This document shows, piece after piece, positions 55,334-63,616 of a DNA stretch of 64,000 nucleotides. The notes under the pieces are model-generated. The model ran no database searches. It worked only from the letters and a program-made list of their open reading frames with translations, and was not told where the DNA came from. A program made the position numbers and the translations under genes. The stretch covers positions 74,339 through 138,338 of the forward strand of contig NZ_JNWV01000026.1 in NCBI RefSeq assembly GCF_000716535.1, written 5' to 3'. Every line of letters starts with the position of its first letter. Positions within the stretch are counted from its first letter, which is position 1. The DNA comes from Streptomyces flaveolus. Lineage in GTDB: Bacteria; Actinomycetota; Actinomycetes; Streptomycetales; Streptomycetaceae.

Positions 55334-55621
55334 ATGGGTCTGTTGGACAACATGAAGGCCAAGCTGGGCCCGGCCAAGGACAAGGTGTCGGACCTCGCGC
55401 GGCAGCATGGGGACAAGGTCCAGCACGGGATCGACAAGGCCGCCAAGGCCGTCGACGAGCGGACCAAGGGCAAGTACAGCGACAAGATCCAGGCGGGCAC
55501 GGGCAAGGCCAAGGAGGCGATGGACCGCCTCGCGCACAAGAGCGGACCCGATGCGGCGCCCCACGACCCGATGACCCCGACCCGTCCGACCCACCCGGAG
55601 GGCCCGCCACCGGCTTCGTGA
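55334..55621 (+). CDS. Antitoxin-like protein (MT0933/Rv0909 type)
   Basis: 95 aa, Lys/Asp/Ala-rich amphipathic helices: MGLLDNMKAKLGPAKDKVSD, LARQHGDKVQHGIDKAAKAV, KYSDKIQAGTGKAKEAMDRL, and a Pro-rich tail. This is the MT0933-like antitoxin family; in mycobacteria the partner is an SRPBCC-type toxin. No such toxin is adjacent here, so antitoxin function is doubtful and it may be a general stress or DNA-binding protein. GGAAGG precedes the ATG. Confidence 0.75.
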   Translation: MGLLDNMKAKLGPAKDKVSDLARQHGDKVQHGIDKAAKAVDERTKGKYSDKIQAGTGKAKEAMDRLAHKSGPDAAPHDPMTPTRPTHPEGPPPAS

Positions 55622-55857
55622 GAAGCCGACGGTCGTTCCTGGTGCCGTGCGCACGGGGCGTCCCGTGACTGCGGGGCGCCCCGGCGGCGTGCGCTTCCCC
55701 GAGAGCCAGGGTTTCCCCGCCCACCCGCGGCACAGGTGGCGCCGTGGATCAACTCACGCGGGAGCGGGGCCGTGCGTCAGCACGCGCGTGACCGGGACGT
55801 ACGTCAGCACGCGCCGCAAGCAGGGGCCCACCCCAGCGCGCGCAGGAGCTGACCGGC

Positions 55858-56571
55858 TCAGGACCAGGTCGCGACCATGTACCCCACGCCGTACGGAGCG
55901 TCCTCGTACAGCAGTGCCCCGCCGAGGTTCGCGTTCTCGGCCGCGCCGGCCAGGATCTGCCAGGGCGCGCGGCCGGCGGCCTTCAGTTCGTGGGCCAGGG
56001 CCGGGTCCAGTGCCCGCAGCGCGGCCAGGTCCGCCGCGCCGAGTGCCCGGGCGGCCTCCGCGTCGAAGGGTGCCGCCCGCTCGTCCAGGTAGCCCGGCGC
56101 CTTGAGGGTGCGACAGGCGCTGCCGTCCCCCATCATCAGCAGGGCCACCCGCCCGGCCCGGCCGGCCAGCTCCCGTCCGGTCTCGGCGCACCGCTCCGGC
56201 TCCAGCGTCTCGGCGACGCCGAGTCCCTCGACGGGCGCATCGGACCAGCCCGTCCGTTCCAGCAGCCAGGCGCCGACCGCCAACGAGGTCGGCAGCCGGC
56301 GCTCCGGGGCGGGGTGACCGGCGGGCCCCAGGTGTACGTCCAGGTCCACCCCGAATCCGCGGAAGGTGCCCGGGGTGCCCTGCGGGAACGGGCCGTGCCC
56401 GCTCTCCTCGGCGGTGCCGACGACCACCAGCAGGTCGGGGCGGGCGGCGGCGAGCACGCCCAGCGCGTCCGTGCAGGCCGCGCGGGCGGCGTCCATTTCT
56501 GGTGCGGCGCCCGCCGCGACCTCGGGTACGAGCAGCGGTGGGCAGGGGCAGACTGCGGCGGCGACAAGCAT
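55858..56571 (-). CDS. Class III extradiol dioxygenase-like (LigB fold) protein
   Basis: 237 aa, a compact single-domain form. MLVAAAVCPCPPLLVPEVA at the N-terminus, DLLVVVGTAEESGHGPFPQG, then LLMMGDGSACRTLKAPGYLD and NANLGGALLYEDAPYGVGYM. The fold resembles the catalytic subunit of protocatechuate 4,5-dioxygenase, but the two metal histidines at the N-terminus are not evident (CPCPP in their place), so catalysis is doubtful. TACGCT ends 7 nt before the ATG with no ribosome binding site. Downstream of the RelE-like gene on the same strand. Confidence 0.78.
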   Translation of the reverse strand: MLVAAAVCPCPPLLVPEVAAGAAPEMDAARAACTDALGVLAAARPDLLVVVGTAEESGHGPFPQGTPGTFRGFGVDLDVHLGPAGHPAPERRLPTSLAVGAWLLERTGWSDAPVEGLGVAETLEPERCAETGRELAGRAGRVALLMMGDGSACRTLKAPGYLDERAAPFDAEAARALGAADLAALRALDPALAHELKAAGRAPWQILAGAAENANLGGALLYEDAPYGVGYMVATWS

Positions 56572-56578
56572 GATCGGC

Positions 56579-56584
56579 AGCGTA
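56579..56584 (-). promoter_or_regulatory. -10 box, leaderless start of the LigB-like gene
   Basis: TACGCT on the minus strand with seven bases to the ATG at 56571. Confidence 0.45.
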
Positions 56585-56605
56585 ACCCCGTGAGCGGGGC
56601 GCGTG

Positions 56606-56875
56606 TCACTCCTCGATCAGCACGTCCGTCAGGTCGATCACCGTCAGGACGAGCACCACGAGCTTGCCGTCGCTGATCACGTACTCGACGAAGAGGTTGC
56701 GGGAGAGCGCGATCTCCCGCGTCGCCTCGTCGCTCCCGACGGGGTGGGAGAGCTTGTGCCGCGGGTCGGTGACCAGGATGGCCAGTCCGCGCTCCAGCAC
56801 GTCCCGCCGGTCGGCGGGCAGGCTGTCGCGTACGCGGGCGGCCCGCTCGGTGAACTCGACGCCGTACGGCAACAC
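56606..56875 (-). CDS. Orphan RelE/ParE-like toxin-fold protein
   Basis: 89 aa. GTG at 56875 with AAGGAG six bases upstream decides the start. VEFTERAARVRDSLPADRRD, VLERGLAILVTDPRH, then TREIALSRNLFVEYVISDGK and LVVLVLTVIDLTDVLIEE: two N-terminal helices followed by a beta-sheet, as in RelE/ParE toxins, with a single Arg in the sheet. No antitoxin gene adjoins on this strand. It lies 74 bp downstream of miaB, on the same strand, and may be cotranscribed. Toxicity is not implied. Confidence 0.75.
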   Translation of the reverse strand: MLPYGVEFTERAARVRDSLPADRRDVLERGLAILVTDPRHKLSHPVGSDEATREIALSRNLFVEYVISDGKLVVLVLTVIDLTDVLIEE

Positions 56876-56949
56876 GTGGTGCTCCTTCTCGCCCCGCGCG
56901 GTGTACCAGGAGCGTGCTGCTCCCTCCCGCCCCGCAGTGTGCCAGGACC

Positions 56950-58479
56950 TCAGTCGCAGCCGCAGGCGCTTCCCGTGGTGGCCGGCAGCGGCGCCGGGAC
57001 GCCGATCTTCGGCAGGCCGAGCATGACGCCCGCCGGCTTGGCGGCCGCCGCGGCGGTGCGCTTCTCCCAGGCGTCGCCCGCGCGCGTGCGCCGCACGCCG
57101 AGGACGGGACCCTCGGCGAGGAGGTGGTGCGGGGCGGCGTACGTGACCTCGACGGTGACGACGTCGCCGGGGCGCACCTCCTGGTCCGGCTTGGTGAAGT
57201 GGACGAGGCGGTTGTCGGGGGCGCGGCCGGAGAGGCGGTGGGTGGCGCCGTCCTTGCGGCCCTCGCCCTCCGCGACCATCAGCTCCAGCGTGCGGCCGAC
57301 CTGCTTCTTGTTCTCCTCCCAGGAGATCTCCTCCTGGAGGGCGACCAGCCGCTCGTAGCGCGCCTGGACGACCTCCTTCGGGATCTGGTTCTCCATGGTC
57401 GCGGCGGGGGTGCCGGGACGCTTGGAGTACTGGAAGGTGAAGGCCTGCGCGAAGCGGGCCTCGCGGACGACGTGCAGCGTCTGCTCGAAGTCCTCCTCGG
57501 TCTCGCCGGGGAAGCCCACGATGATGTCGGTGGTGATCGCGGCGTGCGGGATGGCGGCCCGCACCTTCTCGATGATCCCCAGGTAGCGCTCCTGGCGGTA
57601 CGAGCGGCGCATCGCCTTCAGGACCGTGTCCGAGCCGGACTGGAGCGGCATGTGCAGCTGCGGCATCACGTTCGGCGTCTCGGCCATGGCGGCGATGACG
57701 TCGTCGGTGAAGTCGCGCGGGTGCGGGGAGGTGAAGCGGACCCGCTCCAGGCCCTCGATGCCGCCGCAGGCGCGCAGCAGCTTGCTGAAGGCCTCGCGGT
57801 CGCCGATGTCGGAGCCGTAGGCGTTGACGTTCTGGCCGAGCAGGGTGATCTCGGACACGCCCTCGCCGACCAGGGCCTCGATCTCGGCGAGGATGTCGCC
57901 GGGGCGGCGGTCCTTCTCCTTGCCGCGCAGCGCCGGGACGATGCAGAAGGTGCAGGTGTTGTTGCAGCCGACGGAGATCGACACCCAGGCCGCGTACGCG
58001 CTCTCGCGGCGGGTCGGCAGCGTGGAGGGGAAGGCCTCCAGGGACTCGGCGATCTCGACCTGCGCCTCTTCCTGGACGCGGGCGCGCTCCAGCAGGACGG
58101 GCAGCTTGCCGATGTTGTGCGTGCCGAAGACGACGTCCACCCAGGGCGCCTTCTTCACGATGGTGTCCCGGTCCTTCTGCGCGAGACAGCCGCCGACCGC
58201 GATCTGCATCCCGGGGCGCGAGGCCTTCTTCGGCGCGAGCCGGCCGAGGTTGCCGTAGAGCCGGTTGTCGGCGTTCTCCCGGACCGCGCAGGTGTTGAAG
58301 ACGACTACGTCGGCGTCGCCGTCGGAGCCCTCGGGGGCCCGCACGTACCCGGCCTCTTCGAGCAGCCCGGCCAATCGCTCGGAATCGTGGACGTTCATCT
58401 GGCACCCGTAGGTGCGGATTTCGTAACTCTTGGATCCTTGAACGTCCACTGCCGGGCTCCGGTCGCTGCTGCTGGTCAT
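56950..58479 (-). CDS. miaB: tRNA-2-methylthio-N6-dimethylallyladenosine synthase
   Basis: 509 aa radical SAM methylthiotransferase. The N-terminal UPF0004 domain has C26, C64 and C98 for the auxiliary cluster; the radical SAM motif CNNTCTFC gives C172, C176 and C179; a TRAM domain follows near residue 395-465. It converts i6A37 made by MiaA into ms2i6A37. The C-terminus ends in a short Cys-containing tail GSACGCD. TACCCT lies 6 nt before the ATG with no ribosome binding site: probably leaderless. Confidence 0.95.
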   Translation of the reverse strand: MTSSSDRSPAVDVQGSKSYEIRTYGCQMNVHDSERLAGLLEEAGYVRAPEGSDGDADVVVFNTCAVRENADNRLYGNLGRLAPKKASRPGMQIAVGGCLAQKDRDTIVKKAPWVDVVFGTHNIGKLPVLLERARVQEEAQVEIAESLEAFPSTLPTRRESAYAAWVSISVGCNNTCTFCIVPALRGKEKDRRPGDILAEIEALVGEGVSEITLLGQNVNAYGSDIGDREAFSKLLRACGGIEGLERVRFTSPHPRDFTDDVIAAMAETPNVMPQLHMPLQSGSDTVLKAMRRSYRQERYLGIIEKVRAAIPHAAITTDIIVGFPGETEEDFEQTLHVVREARFAQAFTFQYSKRPGTPAATMENQIPKEVVQARYERLVALQEEISWEENKKQVGRTLELMVAEGEGRKDGATHRLSGRAPDNRLVHFTKPDQEVRPGDVVTVEVTYAAPHHLLAEGPVLGVRRTRAGDAWEKRTAAAAAKPAGVMLGLPKIGVPAPLPATTGSACGCD

Positions 58480-58485
58480 GCGTCA

Positions 58486-58491
58486 AGGGTA
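58486..58491 (-). promoter_or_regulatory. -10 box, leaderless start of miaB
   Basis: TACCCT on the minus strand with six bases to the ATG at 58479. Confidence 0.45.
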
Positions 58492-58535
58492 GGCGGTCCC
58501 GGAGGGGGCGACCGCTGCCCTGGCGGCCCGCGGTC

Positions 58536-59447
58536 TCAGGGCCGGCCTCCCGGGCATTCAGGAGGGGTGTCCGCGACGAGTCCCCGTACGGTGTCCGCGA
58601 ACCCCTGGACGAGGTCGGTCTCCGTGCCCCGCACCCAGGCCATGGCGACGCACATGGGCTCGACGCCCAGCAGCGGGACCCAGGCGAGGTCGGGCCGGGC
58701 GTAGTACCGGGCCATGCCGGCCGGGGCGAAGCAGATGGCCTCCCCGGACGCCACCTGCTCCAGCATCTCCTCCACGTTGTCGTTGGTCGGTCCCCAGCGC
58801 GGAGGCGAACCGTCGGGCCTCGGGTTCACCGCCCACCAGTCCACCCAGGGGCGGGGCGCCCGCTCCGTCCAGGTGAGGGGTTCGTCCTCGACGTCGGTGA
58901 GGGTCACGCCGTCACGTGCGGCCAGGCGGTGTCCCCTCGGGAAGCCGACGACCCTGGGCTCGGAGTGGACCACCTCGCTGTGCAGGTCGGTGAGGTCGGC
59001 CGGCAGCCAGACGAAGGCGACGTCCACCCGGCCGTCGCGCAGTGCCGCCACCTCCTCGCCCCAGTCGAAGCGTTTCGGTTCGACCCGGACGCCGGGCCGG
59101 CGACGCGCGAACTCGCTGCGGGCCCGGGTGGTGAGCTCACCGGCGCCGCTGGCCTCGAAGCCCACCCGCAGCACCTGGGTGCCCGACTGCCGGTGGCGCT
59201 CCGCGAGCACCCGGACGCGGTCGGCCTGGCGCAGCGTACGGCGGGCCTCCGCCACGATGTCCCGCCCGGCCGCGGTGGCCGTCACCCCGCCTGCGTGCCG
59301 GTCGAAGAGCCGTACGCCGAGCTCGGACTCCAAGGACTTGAGGGCGTAGGAGAGGGAGGGCTGGGTCACGTACAGCGATTCGGCCGCCCGCCTCAGGTTT
59401 CCCTCCTCCGCGATGGCCACGAGATAGCGCAGCTGGCGTAGGTCCAC
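58536..59447 (-). CDS. LysR-family transcriptional regulator
   Basis: 303 aa. N-terminal winged helix (VDLRQLRYLVAIAEEGNLRR, AAESLYVTQPSLSYALKSLE, LGVRLFDRHAGG) and a periplasmic-binding-like effector domain. GTG at 59447 gives the usual LysR start; TATGAT ends six bases before it, so it is probably leaderless. Divergent from an SDR gene across 107 bp, the classic arrangement in which a LysR protein controls its neighbour and itself. The effector is unknown. Confidence 0.92.
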   Translation of the reverse strand: MDLRQLRYLVAIAEEGNLRRAAESLYVTQPSLSYALKSLESELGVRLFDRHAGGVTATAAGRDIVAEARRTLRQADRVRVLAERHRQSGTQVLRVGFEASGAGELTTRARSEFARRRPGVRVEPKRFDWGEEVAALRDGRVDVAFVWLPADLTDLHSEVVHSEPRVVGFPRGHRLAARDGVTLTDVEDEPLTWTERAPRPWVDWWAVNPRPDGSPPRWGPTNDNVEEMLEQVASGEAICFAPAGMARYYARPDLAWVPLLGVEPMCVAMAWVRGTETDLVQGFADTVRGLVADTPPECPGGRP

Positions 59448-59453
59448 GCTGGG

Positions 59454-59459
59454 ATCATA
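59454..59459 (-). promoter_or_regulatory. -10 box, leaderless start of the LysR gene
   Basis: TATGAT on the minus strand with six bases to the GTG at 59447. Confidence 0.5.
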
Positions 59460-59554
59460 AAGCGTCTCTATCGGGCGAGTGATCTCATGTCTTGGACAGG
59501 GCGCCCCGGCGCCTGACACAACTGGGAGCTGTAGACACCGACTTGGAGGATGCA

Positions 59555-60424
59555 GTGACCACCACCGACACCCCTTCGCCCACCCGCGAAGCCGAGGGCC
59601 GCGTATGGCTGATCACCGGTGCGTCGTCCGGCTTCGGACAGGCCATCGCGGAGGCGGCGCTGGCCGCGGGAGACACCGTCATCGCCGCCGCACGCCGGAC
59701 GGAGGCGCTCGACGACCTGATCGCCGCCCACCCGGACCGTGCGGTCGCGGTCCGGCTGGACGTCACCGACACCGCCCGCATCGCCGAAGTGGTCGCCGAG
59801 GCCGTCCTCTGGTACGGGCGGATCGACATCCTGGTCAACAACGCGGGCCGTGGTCAGGTGGGCGCGGTCGAGGAGACCACCGACCGCGAGCTGCGGGACC
59901 TGATGGACGTCCACTTCTTCGGGCCCGCCGCGCTGGTCCGCGCCGTGCTGCCGCACATGCGGAGGCAGAAGTCGGGCGCCATCGTGCAGATGAGCAGCTT
60001 CGGCGGGCAGTTGTCCGTCGCGGGATTCGGCGCGTACTCGGCGACCAAGTGCGCTCTCGAGGGGCTTTCCGAGGCGCTCGCCCAGGAAGTGGCCCCACTG
60101 GGAATCAAGGTGCTGATCGTCGAGCCCGGGGCGTTCCGCACCAGCTTCTTCGGAGCCGCCATGAACGAGTCGGCGCCCCTGCCCGCGTACGAGGCGACCG
60201 TCGGTCCCACCCGCGCCGGCGTCGAGGGCGGGCACGGCAAGCAGCCCGGCGATCCCGCCAAGGCCGCCGCGGCCATCCTCGGCGCCCTCGACAGCGACAG
60301 GACGCCGCTGCGCCTGCCGCTGGGCAACGATTCCGTGGACGCGCTCAAGAGCCATCTGGACAGCGTCCGTGAGGAGTTGCTGGCCTGGGAGCCGGTCAGC
60401 CGCGACGTCGACTTCGACGCCTGA
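59555..60424 (+). CDS. Short-chain dehydrogenase/reductase, likely LysR target
   Basis: 289 aa classical SDR. Cofactor motif ITGASSGFGQA (20-30), NNAG at 95-98, catalytic serine near 147-148 (QMSSFGG), Y161 and K165 (GAYSATKCALEG). The PGAFRTSFF segment and the long C-terminal region resemble oxidoreductases that act on hydroxy or carbonyl groups with NADP(H). GTG at 59555 is preceded by GGAGG. A 16-bp hairpin follows at 60487. Substrate unknown. Confidence 0.9.
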   Translation: MTTTDTPSPTREAEGRVWLITGASSGFGQAIAEAALAAGDTVIAAARRTEALDDLIAAHPDRAVAVRLDVTDTARIAEVVAEAVLWYGRIDILVNNAGRGQVGAVEETTDRELRDLMDVHFFGPAALVRAVLPHMRRQKSGAIVQMSSFGGQLSVAGFGAYSATKCALEGLSEALAQEVAPLGIKVLIVEPGAFRTSFFGAAMNESAPLPAYEATVGPTRAGVEGGHGKQPGDPAKAAAAILGALDSDRTPLRLPLGNDSVDALKSHLDSVREELLAWEPVSRDVDFDA

Positions 60425-60486
60425 CCCGGACCGGCCGTGCCCCACCTCACCGACAGCCGGGGCTTCGGGCGACTGTCCCGGCCTCG

Positions 60487-60523
60487 CGCGGCCGGCCCAC
60501 GACGGGATCGTGAGCCGGCCGCG
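60487..60523 (+). terminator. Terminator downstream of the SDR gene
   Basis: 16-bp arms (60487-60502 and 60508-60523) with one mismatch and a 5-nt loop. Confidence 0.75.
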
Positions 60524-60669
60524 TACAGAGAGGGGTTTCGGGAGAAGATTTTCGCCAAAGGGCGACCGAAAGTCCCGGCAGGCGTGTGCAAGAGGGCGGG
60601 CGACCTGCTTAGGTGTGACCCACGGCTTGTCCGCTGGGGACGGGAAGTGATTCTCCCGCCCCGAACGGG

Positions 60670-61203
60670 GTGACACGGCAGGTGAGGAGAACGGGCGAGT
60701 ACACCGCGCTACGGCGCCGATGCACCGCGATCCTGCGCGATCTCGGGGTGCGTCGGTCGCTGTCCCTGGACGCGGTCCGGGAGCGGGTGGAAGAACTCAG
60801 AGGCCGTCCGCTCGTGCTGAGGGAACTGCCCGAGGAGGCGGCGGCCACCGGAGCCTGCGGACTCTGGCTGGCCACCGGCAAGGCCGACTACGTCTTCTAC
60901 GAGGCCCGCACCGCCCCGCTGCACCGGGAGCACATCATCCTCCACGAGATCGGTCACGTGCTGTGCGACCACCACCGGAGCCTCACGGACGACGGCGAGC
61001 AGCCGCCCGGTGACCTCCTGGTCGGCCTCCAGCCCCATCTCGTCACCCGGCTGATGGCCAGGACCAGCTACACGAACACCGAGGAACGAGAAGCCGAGAT
61101 GATCGCCACTCTGATCCAGAGCGCCGGAACCGCCGGCCGGGTGGCCGGACCCCTGGGACGGCTCGGCGCGTTCCTCGGGGTGACGGCCGACGCCGGTGAA
61201 TGA
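60670..61203 (+). CDS. ImmA/IrrE-type zinc metalloprotease-like protein
   Basis: 177 aa. HEIGH motif with H92, E93, H96 (IILHEIGHVLCDHHRS), and a downstream E in TNTEEREAEMIATLIQSA that could be the third zinc ligand, as in ImmA/IrrE peptidases. N-terminal region: LRRRCTAILRDLGVRRSLSL. ImmA-type enzymes cleave repressors in response to stress. GTG at 60670; no clear ribosome binding site. It overlaps the next membrane gene by 8 bp, so the two must work together. A TCGCC-N4-GGCGA palindrome lies upstream at 60552-60565. Confidence 0.85.
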   Translation: MTRQVRRTGEYTALRRRCTAILRDLGVRRSLSLDAVRERVEELRGRPLVLRELPEEAAATGACGLWLATGKADYVFYEARTAPLHREHIILHEIGHVLCDHHRSLTDDGEQPPGDLLVGLQPHLVTRLMARTSYTNTEEREAEMIATLIQSAGTAGRVAGPLGRLGAFLGVTADAGE

Positions 61204-62344
61204 GCTGGCGGCCCGTGTCGGACTCGCCGGCGTCGTCGCCCTGTGGTTCGCGCTCGTCTGGCGGGCCCGGCCGGCACTGCGCCAGTCCCAGCAGCGGGGA
61301 CTCTGGCTCACCGTGCTGGCGGCAACCGTCGCGATCACCCTCTTCCAGCCCGGGATCGTCGGCCCGCTCACGTCGGCCGGCCTCGATGTCCACACGGTGT
61401 CCCTCGCCCGCAATCTGATCGGCGTGCTCAGCGCGGGACTGGTCCTGCTCTTCGTGGTCGACTCCAGCGGCCCTCCGCGGCTGCGCCGCTGCGCGGCGGT
61501 GGGGATGACGGCGGCCCTGGTCTCGTTGCTCGCCCTGGATCTGCTGCACATCGGCACGGGAACGGCGTCCGCCCAGGGGCCCGCTTCCACCGCGTCCGCC
61601 TACTGGCTGATCCTCATCGCCGCCCACCTCGCCGGTGACGCCGCCGCCCTCGTGGTCTGCTGGCGGTTCAGCCTGCGGACGACCGAGCGCGATCTCGTAT
61701 GGTCCCTGCGCCTGTTCGCGGCGGGCAGCGTGCTCGCCCTCGTCTTCTGGTCCGGCTACCTCTGGCACCTCTACGACCGTGCCCCGCGCCTGCTGCCCTA
61801 CCTGACCGTGATCATGAGTGTGCACGGCTTCCTGCGAGCGGCGTCCCTGCTGGTCCCCAGCGCGAGTGCCCTCGCCCGGTCGGCCGGCGCGCTGCGGACG
61901 ATCTGGCTGCTGTGGCCGCTGTGGCGCGACCTGGTGACGGCGGTGCCCCATGTGGCCCTCGCCAGGCCCCGGCGGTCCCGGGTCCAGGAGGTGCTGTGGC
62001 CGCGGCTTCCGCCGGCGTTGCAGGCGCACCGACAGACCGTCGAGACGTACGACGCCCTTCTGACGCTCCAGCAGTACGTGCGGCCGGACGCCTACGAGAG
62101 TGCGCACCGGTACGCCGGGCGGGCGGGGGTGCGCGACGATCGTCTGGCGTCCGCCGCGCTCGCCGGTGCCGTGGACCAGGCTCGGCGGGCCCTCCTCGCC
62201 GGCGTGCCACCGGCCGAGCCGCACCCGCTGCCCGGGGTCACGCACGGCAGTGCCGAGACGCTGCTCGGGATCGCCCGGATGTGGCCCGCCATGACCGACG
62301 CCCTCCCCTGCCCCGACCGGGCCTCACCGCCCCAGCGACGCTGA
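61196..62344 (+). CDS. Seven-helix membrane protein (MAB_1171c/DUF6545-like) paired with ImmA-like protease
   Basis: 382 aa. Seven hydrophobic helices in residues 5-225: GLAGVVALWFALVW, LTVLAATVAITLF, LIGVLSAGLVLLFVV, AALVSLLALDLLHIG, WLILIAAHLAGDAAALVV, LFAAGSVLALVFWSGYLW, YLTVIMSVHGFLRAASLL. A soluble C-terminal helical tail with conserved-looking LLTLQQYVRPDAYESAHRYA follows. This topology and the ImmA-like neighbour match the DUF6545 family, often found as such a pair in streptomycetes. The GTG start lies inside the upstream gene (8-bp overlap). Function unknown. Confidence 0.82.
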   Translation: MNELAARVGLAGVVALWFALVWRARPALRQSQQRGLWLTVLAATVAITLFQPGIVGPLTSAGLDVHTVSLARNLIGVLSAGLVLLFVVDSSGPPRLRRCAAVGMTAALVSLLALDLLHIGTGTASAQGPASTASAYWLILIAAHLAGDAAALVVCWRFSLRTTERDLVWSLRLFAAGSVLALVFWSGYLWHLYDRAPRLLPYLTVIMSVHGFLRAASLLVPSASALARSAGALRTIWLLWPLWRDLVTAVPHVALARPRRSRVQEVLWPRLPPALQAHRQTVETYDALLTLQQYVRPDAYESAHRYAGRAGVRDDRLASAALAGAVDQARRALLAGVPPAEPHPLPGVTHGSAETLLGIARMWPAMTDALPCPDRASPPQRR

Positions 62345-62551
62345 AGCCTGGCCGCCGCGCCGGCCGAGCAGCGCTGGAGCCTGGCCGGCCGTACCGAGGA
62401 CGGGCCACCGGCGCCGAGTCCTCGCGAACCGTGCTGAAGATCGGCCGAACAGCGCCGAACCCTGGTCATTGCGCTGAACACCGGCGTTCAAGTGGCGCCG
62501 AAGCCTCGTCAGCATCGCCGAAGAACCGCCCCCCGCCGTTCTGAACGCCGG

Positions 62552-63388
62552 TCAGTGCGGAGCGGTGGGGCCGGTCTCGTCGTCGCGGGGCACGATCCGG
62601 TAGTCGAACGCGAGCGTTCCGGGATCGAGGGCCGTCGCGCCGCCGTCCACGGTGAGCACCGCGCCGTTGACGTACGACGCCGCCGGGGACAGCAGCCAGC
62701 CGATCGCCTCCGCGACCTCGCGCGGCTCACCCGGGCGCCCCTGCGGCAGCAGCCTGGTGGCCTCCGCGTAGGCGGCCTCCACCCCGTCGCCCGGCAGTTC
62801 CGCCTCCGCGGCGAAGCGGGCCATGCGCCGGTCGGCCATCTCGGTGCGCACCCAGCCGGGACACACGACGTTGGCCCGCACCCCCTGGCGCCCGTAGTCG
62901 ACGGCGACGGAACGGCAGAGTTGGAGCAGCGCGGCCTTGGAGGTGGCGTACGGCGCGTTGCTCGTGCCGTTGCGCAGCGCGGACACCGAAGCGACGGCGA
63001 CCACCGCTCCCCGGGACTCCAGCAGGTGCGGGATCGCGGCGCGCAGCAGGAGGAGCGGACCGGTCACGTTGGTGCGCATCACCTCGTCCCAGTCCCGCAG
63101 CGACATGTCGCCCACGGCTCCGCCGCGCCCGATGCCCGCGTTCAGCACCAGCCCGTCGAGCCGTCCGTACGCGGCCAGGGCCGCCTGGACCAGTCCCTCG
63201 ACCGCGTCGGGGTCCCCGACGTCGGACGGATGCGCCAGCGCCCCCGTCTCCCGCGCCAGGCGCTCCAGGGGTTCCGCCCGGCGGCCGGACACGACCACCT
63301 GGTGACCCGCCTCCGTCAGCAGGCGCGCCGTAGCCTGCCCGATGCCCGAGCCGCCGCCGGTCACGACGACAACACGCTTGTCCTTCAC
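62552..63388 (-). CDS. Short-chain dehydrogenase/reductase
   Basis: 278 aa classical SDR: TGGGSGIG (10-17), LNAG at 82-85, S134-S136 (VASVSAL), Y147 and K151 (APYATSKAALL), PGWVRTEM after the active site, and a C-terminal NGAVLTVDGGATALDPGTLA. The TGGGSGIG start and NAG without the first N fit NAD(H)-linked SDRs. GTG start at 63388 without a good ribosome binding site. It stands alone and converges on the DUF6545-like gene. Substrate unknown. Confidence 0.88.
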   Translation of the reverse strand: MKDKRVVVVTGGGSGIGQATARLLTEAGHQVVVSGRRAEPLERLARETGALAHPSDVGDPDAVEGLVQAALAAYGRLDGLVLNAGIGRGGAVGDMSLRDWDEVMRTNVTGPLLLLRAAIPHLLESRGAVVAVASVSALRNGTSNAPYATSKAALLQLCRSVAVDYGRQGVRANVVCPGWVRTEMADRRMARFAAEAELPGDGVEAAYAEATRLLPQGRPGEPREVAEAIGWLLSPAASYVNGAVLTVDGGATALDPGTLAFDYRIVPRDDETGPTAPH

Positions 63389-63547
63389 CGCAGTTCAGGC
63401 CCCTTCACCGAGATCGCCGAGAATCACCGAGATCGTCAAACGCGACCGAGCTTAGGACCCGCCGTTGCGACCGGTGACGACTTCCGGCCAGCGTCCGCGC
63501 CGGTCGGCGGCTCGGCAACTCCCTTCCCTCACTTCTTACTTCACACC

Positions 63548-63576
63548 TTGACGGAAGTGGTCTGTACCTCTAGTTT
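63548..63576 (+). promoter_or_regulatory. Promoter of the ricin-type lectin gene
   Basis: TTGACG (63548-63553), 17-bp spacer, TAGTTT (63571-63576): a good sigma-HrdB-type promoter about 35 nt before the ATG. Confidence 0.65.
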
Positions 63577-63616
63577 CGCCGGGCGACCACCCACCCCACG
63601 AAAGGGTGCCCCCACG

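Noticed and set aside
59448..59554. LysR box (T-N11-A palindrome) between the LysR and SDR genes
   Set aside because: ATC-N8-GAT is present but the T-A spacing is 10, not 11, and no second half-site was convincing.
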